This document shows positions 1 to 5,867 of a DNA stretch of 40,807 nucleotides, one piece after another. The notes under the pieces are model-generated. The model saw only the letters and a program-made list of their open reading frames with translations. It ran no database searches and was not told the origin of the DNA. A program made the translations under genes and the position numbers. The DNA is from Burkholderiaceae bacterium (GTDB lineage Bacteria > Pseudomonadota > Gammaproteobacteria > Burkholderiales > Burkholderiaceae_C). The stretch is from contig JAIEMS010000029.1 of NCBI GenBank assembly GCA_019751915.1, positions 1 through 40,807 on the forward strand. Reading direction: 5' to 3'. Within the stretch, counting starts at the first letter, position 1; every line of letters begins with the position of its first letter.

Positions 1-2
1 GT

Positions 3-239
3 CGTTTTTGCCATGCTCATGTTACCCAAGGCCGCATGGTTGTTGGCCCTGACAGAGAGTTCATAACACGCTCTAAACGGGTGGTCGATGAGCAAGCCTT
101 TCCTTTAGAATTTAAAGTGCCTAATTCTGAAACACGCGCCGCCATGCAAGAATCACGCGCTTTAATGCAAGTCCGCCAAGCGCGTTTTCAAACTGCAAAC
201 GATTTATTTAATGACATCGAAAAAACCAGTCAGCTGTAA
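3..239 (+). CDS. RelB/DinJ-family antitoxin, C-terminal part (partial at window edge)
   Basis: The reading frame is open from the window edge to the stop at 237-239; the first ATG in it is at 36. The second half (AFPLEFKVPNSETRAAM, then a segment ending ANDLFNDIEK) matches the C-terminal half of RelB/DinJ antitoxins, which wraps around and neutralises a RelE/YafQ-type ribosome-dependent mRNase. The usual N-terminal ribbon-helix-helix start (LHIRVDEKIKAE-like) is not readable in this frame within the window, so the gene is either cut by the edge or already truncated. The expected RelE/YafQ toxin does not follow; BrnT comes next instead. The stretch just before the conserved part (REFITRSKRVVDEQ) looks like the end of the ribbon-helix-helix helix with a few extra residues, which fits decay. 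Family is fairly sure; functionality is doubtful. Confidence 0.6.
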   Translation, partial: RFCHAHVTQGRMVVGPDREFITRSKRVVDEQAFPLEFKVPNSETRAAMQESRALMQVRQARFQTANDLFNDIEKTSQL

Positions 240-263
240 AAATTCAATAAATTTTGTGCGCAC
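239..263. promoter_or_regulatory. Candidate brnTA operator/promoter region
   Basis: Between the antitoxin stop and brnT lies an AT-rich inverted repeat, AAAATT (239-244) and AATTTT (250-255), directly followed by the perfect 8-bp palindrome GTGCGCAC (256-263). BrnA antitoxins are ribbon-helix-helix proteins that repress their own promoter, so a palindrome 33 bp before the brnT start is a reasonable operator candidate. There is no direct evidence beyond position and symmetry. Confidence 0.3.
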
Positions 264-296
264 GGGAACCCATTCCGAACTTTTTGAAAAATAAAT

Positions 297-569
297 ATGG
301 AAGTCGAGTTTGATCCTGATAAGCGCGACAAAACAATGTCTGAGCGTGGGTTGGATTTTGCCCATGCGCCTGCAATTTTTGCGGGTAAACATTTCACGAT
401 GGAAGATATTCGTGAAGACTATAGTGAGCCACGATTCATCACCGTCGGAAAAATGGACGGCCGGTTAGTGATAATGGTGTGGACACCACGCGGTGAAGTA
501 CGCCGCATCATCAGCATGAGGAAAGCCAATGAACGCGAGCAAAAAAACTATGCCCACCGTCTGGACTGA
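297..569 (+). CDS. brnT: BrnT family type II toxin (RNase)
   Basis: The 90-residue product has the BrnT pattern: an N-terminal FDPDKRDKTMSERGLDF segment, a central EDIREDYSEPRF block, then GRLVIMVWTPRG and the terminal RRIISMRKANEREQKNY motif. BrnT is a small RelE-fold ribonuclease that stops translation under stress and is held inactive by BrnA. Length is normal for the family and the arginine/lysine-rich C-terminus expected for RNA cleavage is intact, so the toxin looks functional. No strong ribosome binding site is visible before the ATG. The stop lies inside brnA (41-bp overlap), which couples translation of toxin and antitoxin. Confidence 0.9.
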   Translation: MEVEFDPDKRDKTMSERGLDFAHAPAIFAGKHFTMEDIREDYSEPRFITVGKMDGRLVIMVWTPRGEVRRIISMRKANEREQKNYAHRLD

Positions 570-798
570 CCCCGACGATGCCCCCGAATTAACCGATGCT
601 TTTTTTGAGGAAGCCGATGAATATGTGGGCGATAAGTTAGTCCGTCGAGGTCACCAAAAATCTAAACCTATGAAGCAGGCTTTAACGGTTCGCTACGATA
701 TTGAAGTCATCGAAGCCTTCAAAGCTACGGGTGATGGCTGGCAAAATCGGATGAATGCGGTTTTAAAAGACTGGGTCAAGGCGCATTCTTTGGCTTGA
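529..798 (+). CDS. brnA: BrnA family antitoxin
   Basis: This is an 89-residue BrnA: an acidic N-terminal part DPDDAPELTDAFFEEADEY that binds the toxin, a VRRGHQKSKPMKQ linker, and a C-terminal ribbon-helix-helix DNA-binding part with the hallmark GDGWQNRMNAVLKDWVK. BrnA neutralises BrnT and represses the brnTA promoter. The start at 529 has GAGGA about six bases upstream, inside brnT; an internal ATG at 550 is an alternative. Toxin-first order with overlapping frames is typical of brnTA. Directly downstream is antitoxin debris rather than a new operon. Confidence 0.9.
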   Translation: MNASKKTMPTVWTDPDDAPELTDAFFEEADEYVGDKLVRRGHQKSKPMKQALTVRYDIEVIEAFKATGDGWQNRMNAVLKDWVKAHSLA

Positions 799-822
799 AT
801 AAAACGGTAGCGCCATAGAACC

Positions 823-951
823 ATGCCCCAGGGCGCCACACTTCACATTCGCGTCGATGAGAAAATAAAGGCCGAAAATCGAAGGCGAAGGCTGGGCGGT
901 AGAGTGGCCTGCCTTGGATATTCAGATAGGTGCAGACACCCTGTGGCTTGA
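823..951 (+). pseudogene. DinJ/RelB antitoxin N-terminal remnant fused out of frame to a DUF2442-like gene
   Basis: From the ATG at 823, 24 bp after brnA, the frame begins MPQGATLHIRVDEKIKAEN. The ATLHIRVDEKIKAE part is the signature N-terminus (beta strand and first helix) of DinJ/RelB antitoxins. After about residue 19 the match stops and the frame runs through low-complexity Arg-rich sequence to a stop at 949-951. In the other frame the DUF2442-like coding begins at about 869-880, so the recombination point can be placed near GGCCGAAAA at 870-878. It is a broken gene. Whether it came from the same antitoxin whose C-terminus sits at 3-239 cannot be told from this window. Confidence 0.55.
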
Positions 952-1219
952 TGCGCAGGCACAAAATGCACCCGATGAAAATACCCGGTTTTTTGCCCAA
1001 TGGCGTGCCCGTAACGGTTTTAGTTTGGCCCAAGCAGCCCAAGCAGCCCAAGCAGCCCAAGCAGCCCAAGCAGCCCAAGCAGCCCAAGCAGCCCAAGCAG
1101 CCCAAGCAGCCAAAGCACTTGGCATAACGCCGCGAACTATGAATTTTTATGGCACGGTAGACCGCCCTGTGCCACGCTATATTGCTTTGGCCTGTAAGGG
1201 CTGGAAGCTGGAGCATTGA
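869..1219 (+). pseudogene. 5'-truncated DUF2442-like / helix-turn-helix gene with repeat expansion
   Basis: The frame is open after a TAA at 866-868 and reads GEGWAVEWPALDIQIGADTL, which resembles the end of the DUF2442 domain (Gly-x-Gly-x-x-x-x-Trp-Pro-x-x-Asp). It continues into RFFAQWRARNGFSLAQAA, nine Gln-Ala-Ala units, then KALGITPRTMNFYGT and PVPRYIALACKGWKLEH. Without the insert, the line FSLAQAAKALGITPRTM is a normal helix-turn-helix. DUF2442 proteins are small and often lie near toxin-antitoxin loci; their function is unknown to me. There is no ATG before the conserved part (the best start is TTG 914), and the N-terminal half of the domain is replaced by antitoxin sequence. It could still be translated as a short protein of about 101 residues from 914. 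Domain assignment is moderately sure. Confidence 0.55.
1031..1111 (+). repeat. 9 perfect copies of a 9-bp tandem repeat (CAAGCAGCC)
   Basis: Nine uninterrupted copies of CAAGCAGCC run from 1031 to 1111. Because the unit is 9 bp, each gain or loss adds or removes three residues (Gln-Ala-Ala) without a frameshift. It lies inside the helix-turn-helix segment of the DUF2442-like gene, where one copy would give the ordinary helix. Perfect identity implies recent slippage. Confidence 0.95.
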
Positions 1220-1245
1220 TTTAAAAAATTGATGCTCCTATTTTT
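1211..1245 (+). terminator. Rho-independent terminator after the toxin-antitoxin patch
   Basis: GAGCATTGATTT (1211-1222), a three-A loop, and AAATTGATGCTC (1226-1237) form a 12-bp stem with two G-T wobbles, followed by CTATTTTT (1238-1245). The stem covers the stop codon of the DUF2442-like frame (1217-1219). It separates the accessory patch from cobS. The GCTCCTATTTTT part is also shared with the element at 32413. Confidence 0.7.
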
Positions 1246-1259
1246 AAAATTCAATTCTG

Positions 1260-2084
1260 ATGCAAGCCCTTCGCCACTATCTGCTGGCCGTGCAGTTTTT
1301 TACCCGCATTCCTGTCACCGGGCCGCTGGCCGATTGGGTCGGCTTTAGCCCGGCGTTGCTGCGGGCCAGCAGCGCACACTTTCCGGGGGTGGGGTGGTTG
1401 GTGGCAGCCGTGGCCGCGCTGGTCTATGGGGCGCTGCACTGGGCCTTGGCCCCGAATCCGTTTGCGCCCGCTGTGGCGGCGGTGGCCTGCACCATTGCCA
1501 CGGTGCTGCTGACCGGCGGTTTTCATGAAGATGGCTTGGCCGATGTGGCCGATGGCTTGGGCGGCAGCTACGACCGCGAACGGGCGCTGGACATCATGAA
1601 GGACTCGCGCATTGGCGCTTTTGGTGCATTGGCGCTGGTGCTGGGCTTGCTGGCAAAAATCAGCCTGTTGGCGCTGTTGGGTGCGCACAGCCTGCTGGCC
1701 GCGCTGGCCGCGCTGCTGGGCGGGCATGTGCTGTCGCGCTGGTGGCCGCTGTGGTTGGTGCGCTTTTTGCCGCACGTCGGTGACACCGCCAAATCCAAAA
1801 GCAAGCCACTGGCCGACCAAATCACCGTGGGGGCCTTGTCGGTGGCAGGTTTGTGGTGTTTAGGGCCGCTCGCCCTTGTCTGGCAAGCACAGACAGCTCT
1901 TTTTTTAATAGCATCCACGCTGTGCAGCGCCTTGGCGGCTTTGCACATGGCGCGCCGGTTGGCGCAGCGTTTGCAGGGCTTTACCGGCGATGGGCTGGGC
2001 GCAGTGCAGCAAGTCAGTGAGGTCGGGTTTTATCTGGGTGCCGCGCTGGCACTGGGGCCGCTGGCGCGTTGGTGGGGCACATGA
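1260..2084 (+). CDS. cobS: Adenosylcobinamide-GDP ribazoletransferase (cobalamin synthase)
   Basis: CobS joins adenosylcobinamide-GDP to alpha-ribazole (or its 5'-phosphate) to make adenosylcobalamin (phosphate) at the inner membrane. The 274-residue product has the family signature FHEDGLADVADGLGG at about residues 88-102, then RALDIMKDSRIGAFG, several hydrophobic membrane segments, and a C-terminal GFTGDGLGAVQQVSE block. Length is normal. The start at 1260 has no obvious ribosome binding site. The TGA overlaps the ATG of the next gene (ATGA at 2081-2084), so cobS and cobC are translationally coupled. The usual partners cobT and cobU are not in the window. The segment at about 1861-1913 resembles the dispersed hairpin elements. 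Confidence 0.95.
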   Translation: MQALRHYLLAVQFFTRIPVTGPLADWVGFSPALLRASSAHFPGVGWLVAAVAALVYGALHWALAPNPFAPAVAAVACTIATVLLTGGFHEDGLADVADGLGGSYDRERALDIMKDSRIGAFGALALVLGLLAKISLLALLGAHSLLAALAALLGGHVLSRWWPLWLVRFLPHVGDTAKSKSKPLADQITVGALSVAGLWCLGPLALVWQAQTALFLIASTLCSALAALHMARRLAQRLQGFTGDGLGAVQQVSEVGFYLGAALALGPLARWWGT

Positions 2085-2692
2085 CCCCGCGCCGCCTGTG
2101 GACAGCCCGCCACGCCCAGCCGCTGGTGGCACCGGGCCACTGTTACGGTGCGCTGGATGTGCCCGCCGACGCTGCCGCCACCGCCCACAGTGCCGAGCAA
2201 CTGGCCCAAGCCCTGCCACAAGGCATACGGGCTTACCACTCGCCGCTACAAAGATGTGAGCAGTTAGCGCAAGCTCTGCAACGGCTACGGCCCGATTTGG
2301 TATTGCAAACCGACCCTCGGTTGGCTGAAATGAATTTTGGTGCGTGGGAGGGCCGCAGTTGGGACAACATAGGCCGCGCGCCCATCGATGCATGGACGGC
2401 TGATTTTGCCAACCACCGCCCCGGTGGCGGCGAAAACCTCGCCACCGTGCTGGCGCGTGTGGCCGCAGCCTTGGCCGATGCCCGCCAGTCAGCAGCGCCA
2501 GCCGATGTGCTCTGGATCACCCACGCAGGCGTGGCGCGCTGTGTGCAGTGGTTGTTGCAATCTCCGCCCGGCGTGGCCCCGCGCGCCGACCAGTGGCCGG
2601 TCGCCGCGCCCGCCTTGGGTGCGTGGACGGTTTTTGCACTGCCCAATGAACCCAAAATTAAGAGCACCCAGCGCTTGCAGCACAAGGGCTAG
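2081..2692 (+). CDS. cobC: Histidine phosphatase, probable alpha-ribazole phosphatase
   Basis: This 203-residue branch-1 histidine phosphatase should remove the 5'-phosphate from alpha-ribazole-5'-phosphate (or adenosylcobalamin phosphate). The catalytic start is MTPRRLWTARHAQP (His-11; RHA instead of the common RHG). The second-shell motif EMNFGAWEGRSWDNI and the second catalytic His in WITHAGVARC are present. I chose ATG 2081 because it overlaps the cobS stop as ATGA and places RHA near the N-terminus; a TTG at 2069 is also in frame. The last 14 or so codons (from 2651) lie inside an imperfect hairpin element, so the C-terminus PKIKSTQRLQHKG is probably encoded by the repeat and not conserved. 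Confidence 0.85.
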   Translation: MTPRRLWTARHAQPLVAPGHCYGALDVPADAAATAHSAEQLAQALPQGIRAYHSPLQRCEQLAQALQRLRPDLVLQTDPRLAEMNFGAWEGRSWDNIGRAPIDAWTADFANHRPGGGENLATVLARVAAALADARQSAAPADVLWITHAGVARCVQWLLQSPPGVAPRADQWPVAAPALGAWTVFALPNEPKIKSTQRLQHKG

Positions 2693-2705
2693 GTGCTATT
2701 TTGGG
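2651..2705. repeat. Dispersed hairpin element between and within cobC/htpG 3' ends
   Basis: CCCAAAAT (2651-2658) pairs perfectly with ATTTTGGG (2698-2705), AGCACC (2663-2668) with GGTGCT (2692-2697), and AGCGCTTG (2670-2677) with CAAGGGCT (2683-2690, one mismatch). This makes a long imperfect stem between convergent cobC and htpG. Its right half (CAAGGGCT, then GG, then GCTATTTTGGG) recurs at 4807-4828. It may act as a two-way transcription stop, though it lacks a clean U run. Confidence 0.7.
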
Positions 2706-2722
2706 GTCAGCGTGGTGCTGTT

Positions 2723-4669
2723 TTAGACCAGCAAGGCATTCACGCGCTTGACGTAAGCCGATGGGTCTTCGGGCAGACCACCCTCGGCCAGCAGGGCTTG
2801 GTCAAACAAGATGTGCGCCAAGTCGTGAAAATGCACACTGCCATCGAGCTTCTTGACCAAGGCGTGCTCTGGGTTGACTTCCAGCACCGGCTTGGCTTCG
2901 GGCGCTTGCTGACCGGCCTGCTTGAGCATGCGGGCCAGTTGCGTGCTCATGCCATCGTCTTGCACCACCAAGCAAGCGGGCGAATCGACCAAACGTGAGG
3001 TCACGCGCACATCGTCGGCCTTGTCCTTGAGGGCTTCTTTGAGCTTTGCCAGCAAGGGCTTGAAGGCTTCGGCGGCTTCTTCAGCGGCTTTCTTTTCAGT
3101 CTCGTCTTGCAGTTTGCCCAAATCGACTGCGCCTTTGGCAACGCTTTGCAGCGGTGTGCCGTCAAAGTCTTGCAGGTAGTTCAGCGCCCATTCATCGACC
3201 CGGTCGGTCATGAGCAGCACCTCGATGCCCTTTTTCTTGAACACTTCAAGCTGTGGGCTGTTCTTGGCGGCGGCCAGATTGTCGGCGGTGATGTAGTAGA
3301 TCGCGTCTTGGCCTTCTTTCATCCGCGCCTTGTAGTCGGCAAACCCGACGCTGACGGTGTCGCTGCTGGTGCTGGCAAAGCGCAGCAACTTGGCAAGGCG
3401 TTCGCGGTTGCCAAAGTCTTCGCCCAAGCCTTCTTTCAGCACTGCGCCAAATTCAGCGTAAAACTTGCTGTATTTGCCTTCTTTGGCTTGGTCGTCGGCA
3501 TCGACCACATCGGTCACGCCATCCGCGCCTTCGCTGGTGGTGTGCTTGTCGTGCTTTGCCAAGTCTTCGAGCATCGACAGCACGCGCTTGGTGCTGCCTT
3601 CGCGGATAGCGCGCACATCGCGGCTTTCTTGCAGCAGCTCGCGGCTGACGTTCAGGGGCAAATCAGCCGAGTCGATCACGCCCTTGACAAAGCGCAGGTA
3701 GCTGGGCAGCAGCGCTTCGGCATCGTCCATGATGAACACGCGCTTGACGTAGAGCTTGACACCGGCTTTTTTGTCACGGTTCCACAGGTCAAACGGGGCT
3801 TTGGCCGGAATGTAGAGCAGTTGGGTGTATTCGGTATTGCCCTCGACCCGGTTGTGCGCCCACGTCAGCGGAGCCTCGTGGTCGTGGCTGATGGCTTTGT
3901 AGAACTCGGCGTACTGCTCGTCGGTCACGTCCTTTTTTGGGCGTGTCCACAGGGCGCTGGCCTTGTTGACAGATTCCCACTCGCCGGTTTTTGCCATGGC
4001 ACCGGGCTGGTCGTTCTCGCCCTCTTTCCATTCTTCCTTTTCCATCATGATGGGCAGGCTGATGTGATCAGAGTATTTGCCGATGACCGACTTGAGCTTC
4101 CAAGCGTTCAGGTACTCCTCCGCATCGGCGCGCAGGTGCAAGATCACGCTGGTGCCGCGCGCGGGGCGCTCGATGGTTTCGACCTCAAAGTCACCGCTGC
4201 CACCACTGACCCAGCGCACACCTTGGTTGGCCTGCGCACCCGCGCGGCGCGACTCGACGGTGATTTTGTCGGCAACGATAAAACCCGAGTAAAAACCGAC
4301 CCCAAATTGGCCGATCAGTTGGGCATCTTGCTTTTGGTCGCCACTGAGCTTGCCCATGAAATCTTTGGTGCCGCTCTTGGCGATGGTGCCCAAGTGGTCG
4401 ATGGCCTCTTGCTCGCTCATGCCGATGCCGTTGTCGGTGATGGTGAGCGTTTTGGCATCTTTGTCGAAAGACACGCGCACTTCGAGGTTGGGCGTATCTT
4501 CAAACAAAGCGGCGTTGTTCAGCGCTTCAAAGCGCAGCTTGTCGCAGGCATCCGAGGCGTTGGAGACCAACTCGCGCAGGAAAATTTCTGGGTTCGAATA
4601 CAGCGAGTGCGTGACAAGGTGCAGCAGTTGTGCGACCTCGGCCTGAAACGACAGGGTTTGTTTGCTCAT
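2723..4669 (-). CDS. htpG: Chaperone protein HtpG (Hsp90)
   Basis: HtpG is the cytosolic bacterial Hsp90, an ATP-dependent homodimeric chaperone that remodels client proteins with DnaK. The 648-residue protein has the N-terminal GHKL ATPase motifs in order: [20 protein letters not shown] (Glu and Asn contacting ATP and Mg), ITDNGIGMS (nucleotide Asp), [10 protein letters not shown] (lid), and [12 protein letters not shown]. The middle domain carries the catalytic-loop arginine region [19 protein letters not shown], and the C-terminal dimerisation part is complete. A GGAGAG sits just before the ATG. A heat-shock-like promoter candidate lies about 92 bp upstream (4761-4786). Confidence 0.97.
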   Translation of the reverse strand: MSKQTLSFQAEVAQLLHLVTHSLYSNPEIFLRELVSNASDACDKLRFEALNNAALFEDTPNLEVRVSFDKDAKTLTITDNGIGMSEQEAIDHLGTIAKSGTKDFMGKLSGDQKQDAQLIGQFGVGFYSGFIVADKITVESRRAGAQANQGVRWVSGGSGDFEVETIERPARGTSVILHLRADAEEYLNAWKLKSVIGKYSDHISLPIMMEKEEWKEGENDQPGAMAKTGEWESVNKASALWTRPKKDVTDEQYAEFYKAISHDHEAPLTWAHNRVEGNTEYTQLLYIPAKAPFDLWNRDKKAGVKLYVKRVFIMDDAEALLPSYLRFVKGVIDSADLPLNVSRELLQESRDVRAIREGSTKRVLSMLEDLAKHDKHTTSEGADGVTDVVDADDQAKEGKYSKFYAEFGAVLKEGLGEDFGNRERLAKLLRFASTSSDTVSVGFADYKARMKEGQDAIYYITADNLAAAKNSPQLEVFKKKGIEVLLMTDRVDEWALNYLQDFDGTPLQSVAKGAVDLGKLQDETEKKAAEEAAEAFKPLLAKLKEALKDKADDVRVTSRLVDSPACLVVQDDGMSTQLARMLKQAGQQAPEAKPVLEVNPEHALVKKLDGSVHFHDLAHILFDQALLAEGGLPEDPSAYVKRVNALLV

Positions 4670-4760
4670 GGGGGGTTCTCTCCAAAGACCAATGCAGAAA
4701 AATCAGCACGGCGCTGGCCCGTAGGATCACAGCCTGCGGGCCACACCAGCAGGCGGGCAG

Positions 4761-4786
4761 TTATGGGCATTGGCGCTGGTTTCAAT
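4761..4786 (-). promoter_or_regulatory. Sigma-32-like heat-shock promoter of htpG
   Basis: Read on the minus strand, ATTGAA (4786-4781) and GCCCATAA (4768-4761) are separated by 12 bases. The sigma-32 consensus is CTTGAA, a spacer of about 13-17 bases, then CCCCATTA, so each box has one or two mismatches and the spacer is slightly short. It lies 92 bp upstream of the htpG start, as expected for a heat-shock gene. The -35 box is at the edge of a dispersed hairpin element. Confidence 0.45.
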
Positions 4787-4823
4787 AGCTACCCACCCTT
4801 GGCAGGCAAGGGCTGGCGCTATT
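4784..4823. repeat. Dispersed hairpin element upstream of htpG
   Basis: CCCTTG (4796-4801) pairs with CAAGGG (4807-4812) around the loop GCAGG; outer pairs are CCA (4793-4795) with TGG (4814-4816) and AATAGC (4784-4789) with GCTATT (4818-4823). The right half continues TTGGGATTC and matches the element at 2683-2707 closely. It lies between the DHH-family gene and htpG, both on the minus strand. Confidence 0.65.
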
Positions 4824-4843
4824 TTGGGATTCGGGCGGCAGTT

Positions 4844-5776
4844 TTAGCCGTCGGCGTTGATGCGCTGAATCAAAATTTGCAACACCTCATCGGCCTTGTC
4901 GTTGGCAATTTGGCAGGTGCCCGCAGCGTTGTGGCCGCCACCGCCGTACTCCAGCATCAGGTTGCCGACATGGGTCTTGCTGCCCCGGTCGAGAATCGAC
5001 TTGCCAGTGGCAAACACGGTATTTTGCTTTTGCATACCCCACATGGCATGGATCGAGATGTTAGCGGTGGGGAACAGCGCGTAAATCATGAACCGGTTGA
5101 CGGCCCAAATGGTTTCTTCGTTGCGCAAGTCCAGCACCACCAAGTTGCCGTACTGGGTGGCGCAGCGCAAAATTTGCTCTTTGGCGCGTTCGGCGTGGTC
5201 AAAATACAAATCGACGCGCTCTTGAACGTCGGGCAACGCCAAAATTTGCGTGATGGTGTGGTCGCGGCAGTATTTGATCAAATCCATCATCAGCGCGTAG
5301 TTGCTGATGCGAAACTCCCGAAACCGCCCCAGCCCCGTGCGCGAATCCATCAGGTAGTTCAGCAGCACCCAGTCTTTGGGGTTCAAAATGTCTTCGCGCG
5401 AATACTGCGCCGAGTCAGCTTGGTCGACCGCAGCCATCATCTCGTCGGTCACGCGTGGAAAACGCTCTTTGCCGCCAAAATAGTTGAACACCACCCGCGC
5501 CGCCGAGGGCGCATGGGCCTCAATGACGTGGTTGGCGCGCTCGCCGGTGTTGCGTACCGTTTCAGACTCATGGTGGTCAAACACCATGTAGGCATTGGCA
5601 ACGTAGGGCAAGTTGGTGGCAATGTCGCGCTCGGTGATAGTGACCTTGCCGTCTTGCATGTCCTTGGGGTGAACAAACAAGATGTCGTCGATCATCTCCA
5701 GTTCATTGAGCAACACGGCGCACACCAGGCCGTCAAAGTCGCTGCGGGTTACAAGTCGGTATTTTTGGGTGCTCAC
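4844..5776 (-). CDS. DHH superfamily phosphoesterase (exopolyphosphatase/NrnA-like)
   Basis: This 310-residue protein has the layout of DHH/DHHA1 phosphoesterases. TRSDFDGLVCAVLL near the N-terminus supplies metal-binding Asp residues; VFDHHESE at about residue 66 is the DHH motif; AAVDQADSAQYS supplies the next Asp; and the C-terminal GGGGHNAAGTC is the DHHA1 substrate-binding glycine motif. Such enzymes hydrolyse phosphodiester or phosphoanhydride bonds with manganese (oligoribonucleotides, pAp, cyclic dinucleotides or polyphosphate); substrate cannot be told from sequence. It is cytosolic, with no signal peptide. It stands alone between the pseudouridine synthase and htpG. A GGAG sits just upstream of the ATG. 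Confidence 0.85.
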   Translation of the reverse strand: MSTQKYRLVTRSDFDGLVCAVLLNELEMIDDILFVHPKDMQDGKVTITERDIATNLPYVANAYMVFDHHESETVRNTGERANHVIEAHAPSAARVVFNYFGGKERFPRVTDEMMAAVDQADSAQYSREDILNPKDWVLLNYLMDSRTGLGRFREFRISNYALMMDLIKYCRDHTITQILALPDVQERVDLYFDHAERAKEQILRCATQYGNLVVLDLRNEETIWAVNRFMIYALFPTANISIHAMWGMQKQNTVFATGKSILDRGSKTHVGNLMLEYGGGGHNAAGTCQIANDKADEVLQILIQRINADG

Positions 5777-5867
5777 GGTGAAATCTCCTGGGAAGCTCGT
5801 AGGGTGGTTTTAAAAATGGGGTCGGATGGGCGATGGTAGCGAATGGGTCGGTGCCGCGTCAGCGCGC

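Noticed and set aside
1031-1111. Possible CRISPR array
   Set aside because: The units are 9 bp with no spacers and lie inside a coding frame; it is a slippage repeat.
776-1216. A minus-strand frame with repeated Gly-Cys-Leu, and other frames with Trp-Ala-Ala or Pro-Lys-Gln repeats
   Set aside because: They are the other reading frames of the 9-bp tandem repeat, open because the unit contains no stop in any frame. The plus-strand Gln-Ala-Ala frame alone continues a known protein pattern.
3107-5839. A 910-codon open frame on the plus strand
   Set aside because: It lies antisense to htpG and the DHH-family gene, both clearly real. It has no motif, and its residue pattern is the mirror of the codon bias of these genes. 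Long antisense frames are common in GC-rich genomes.
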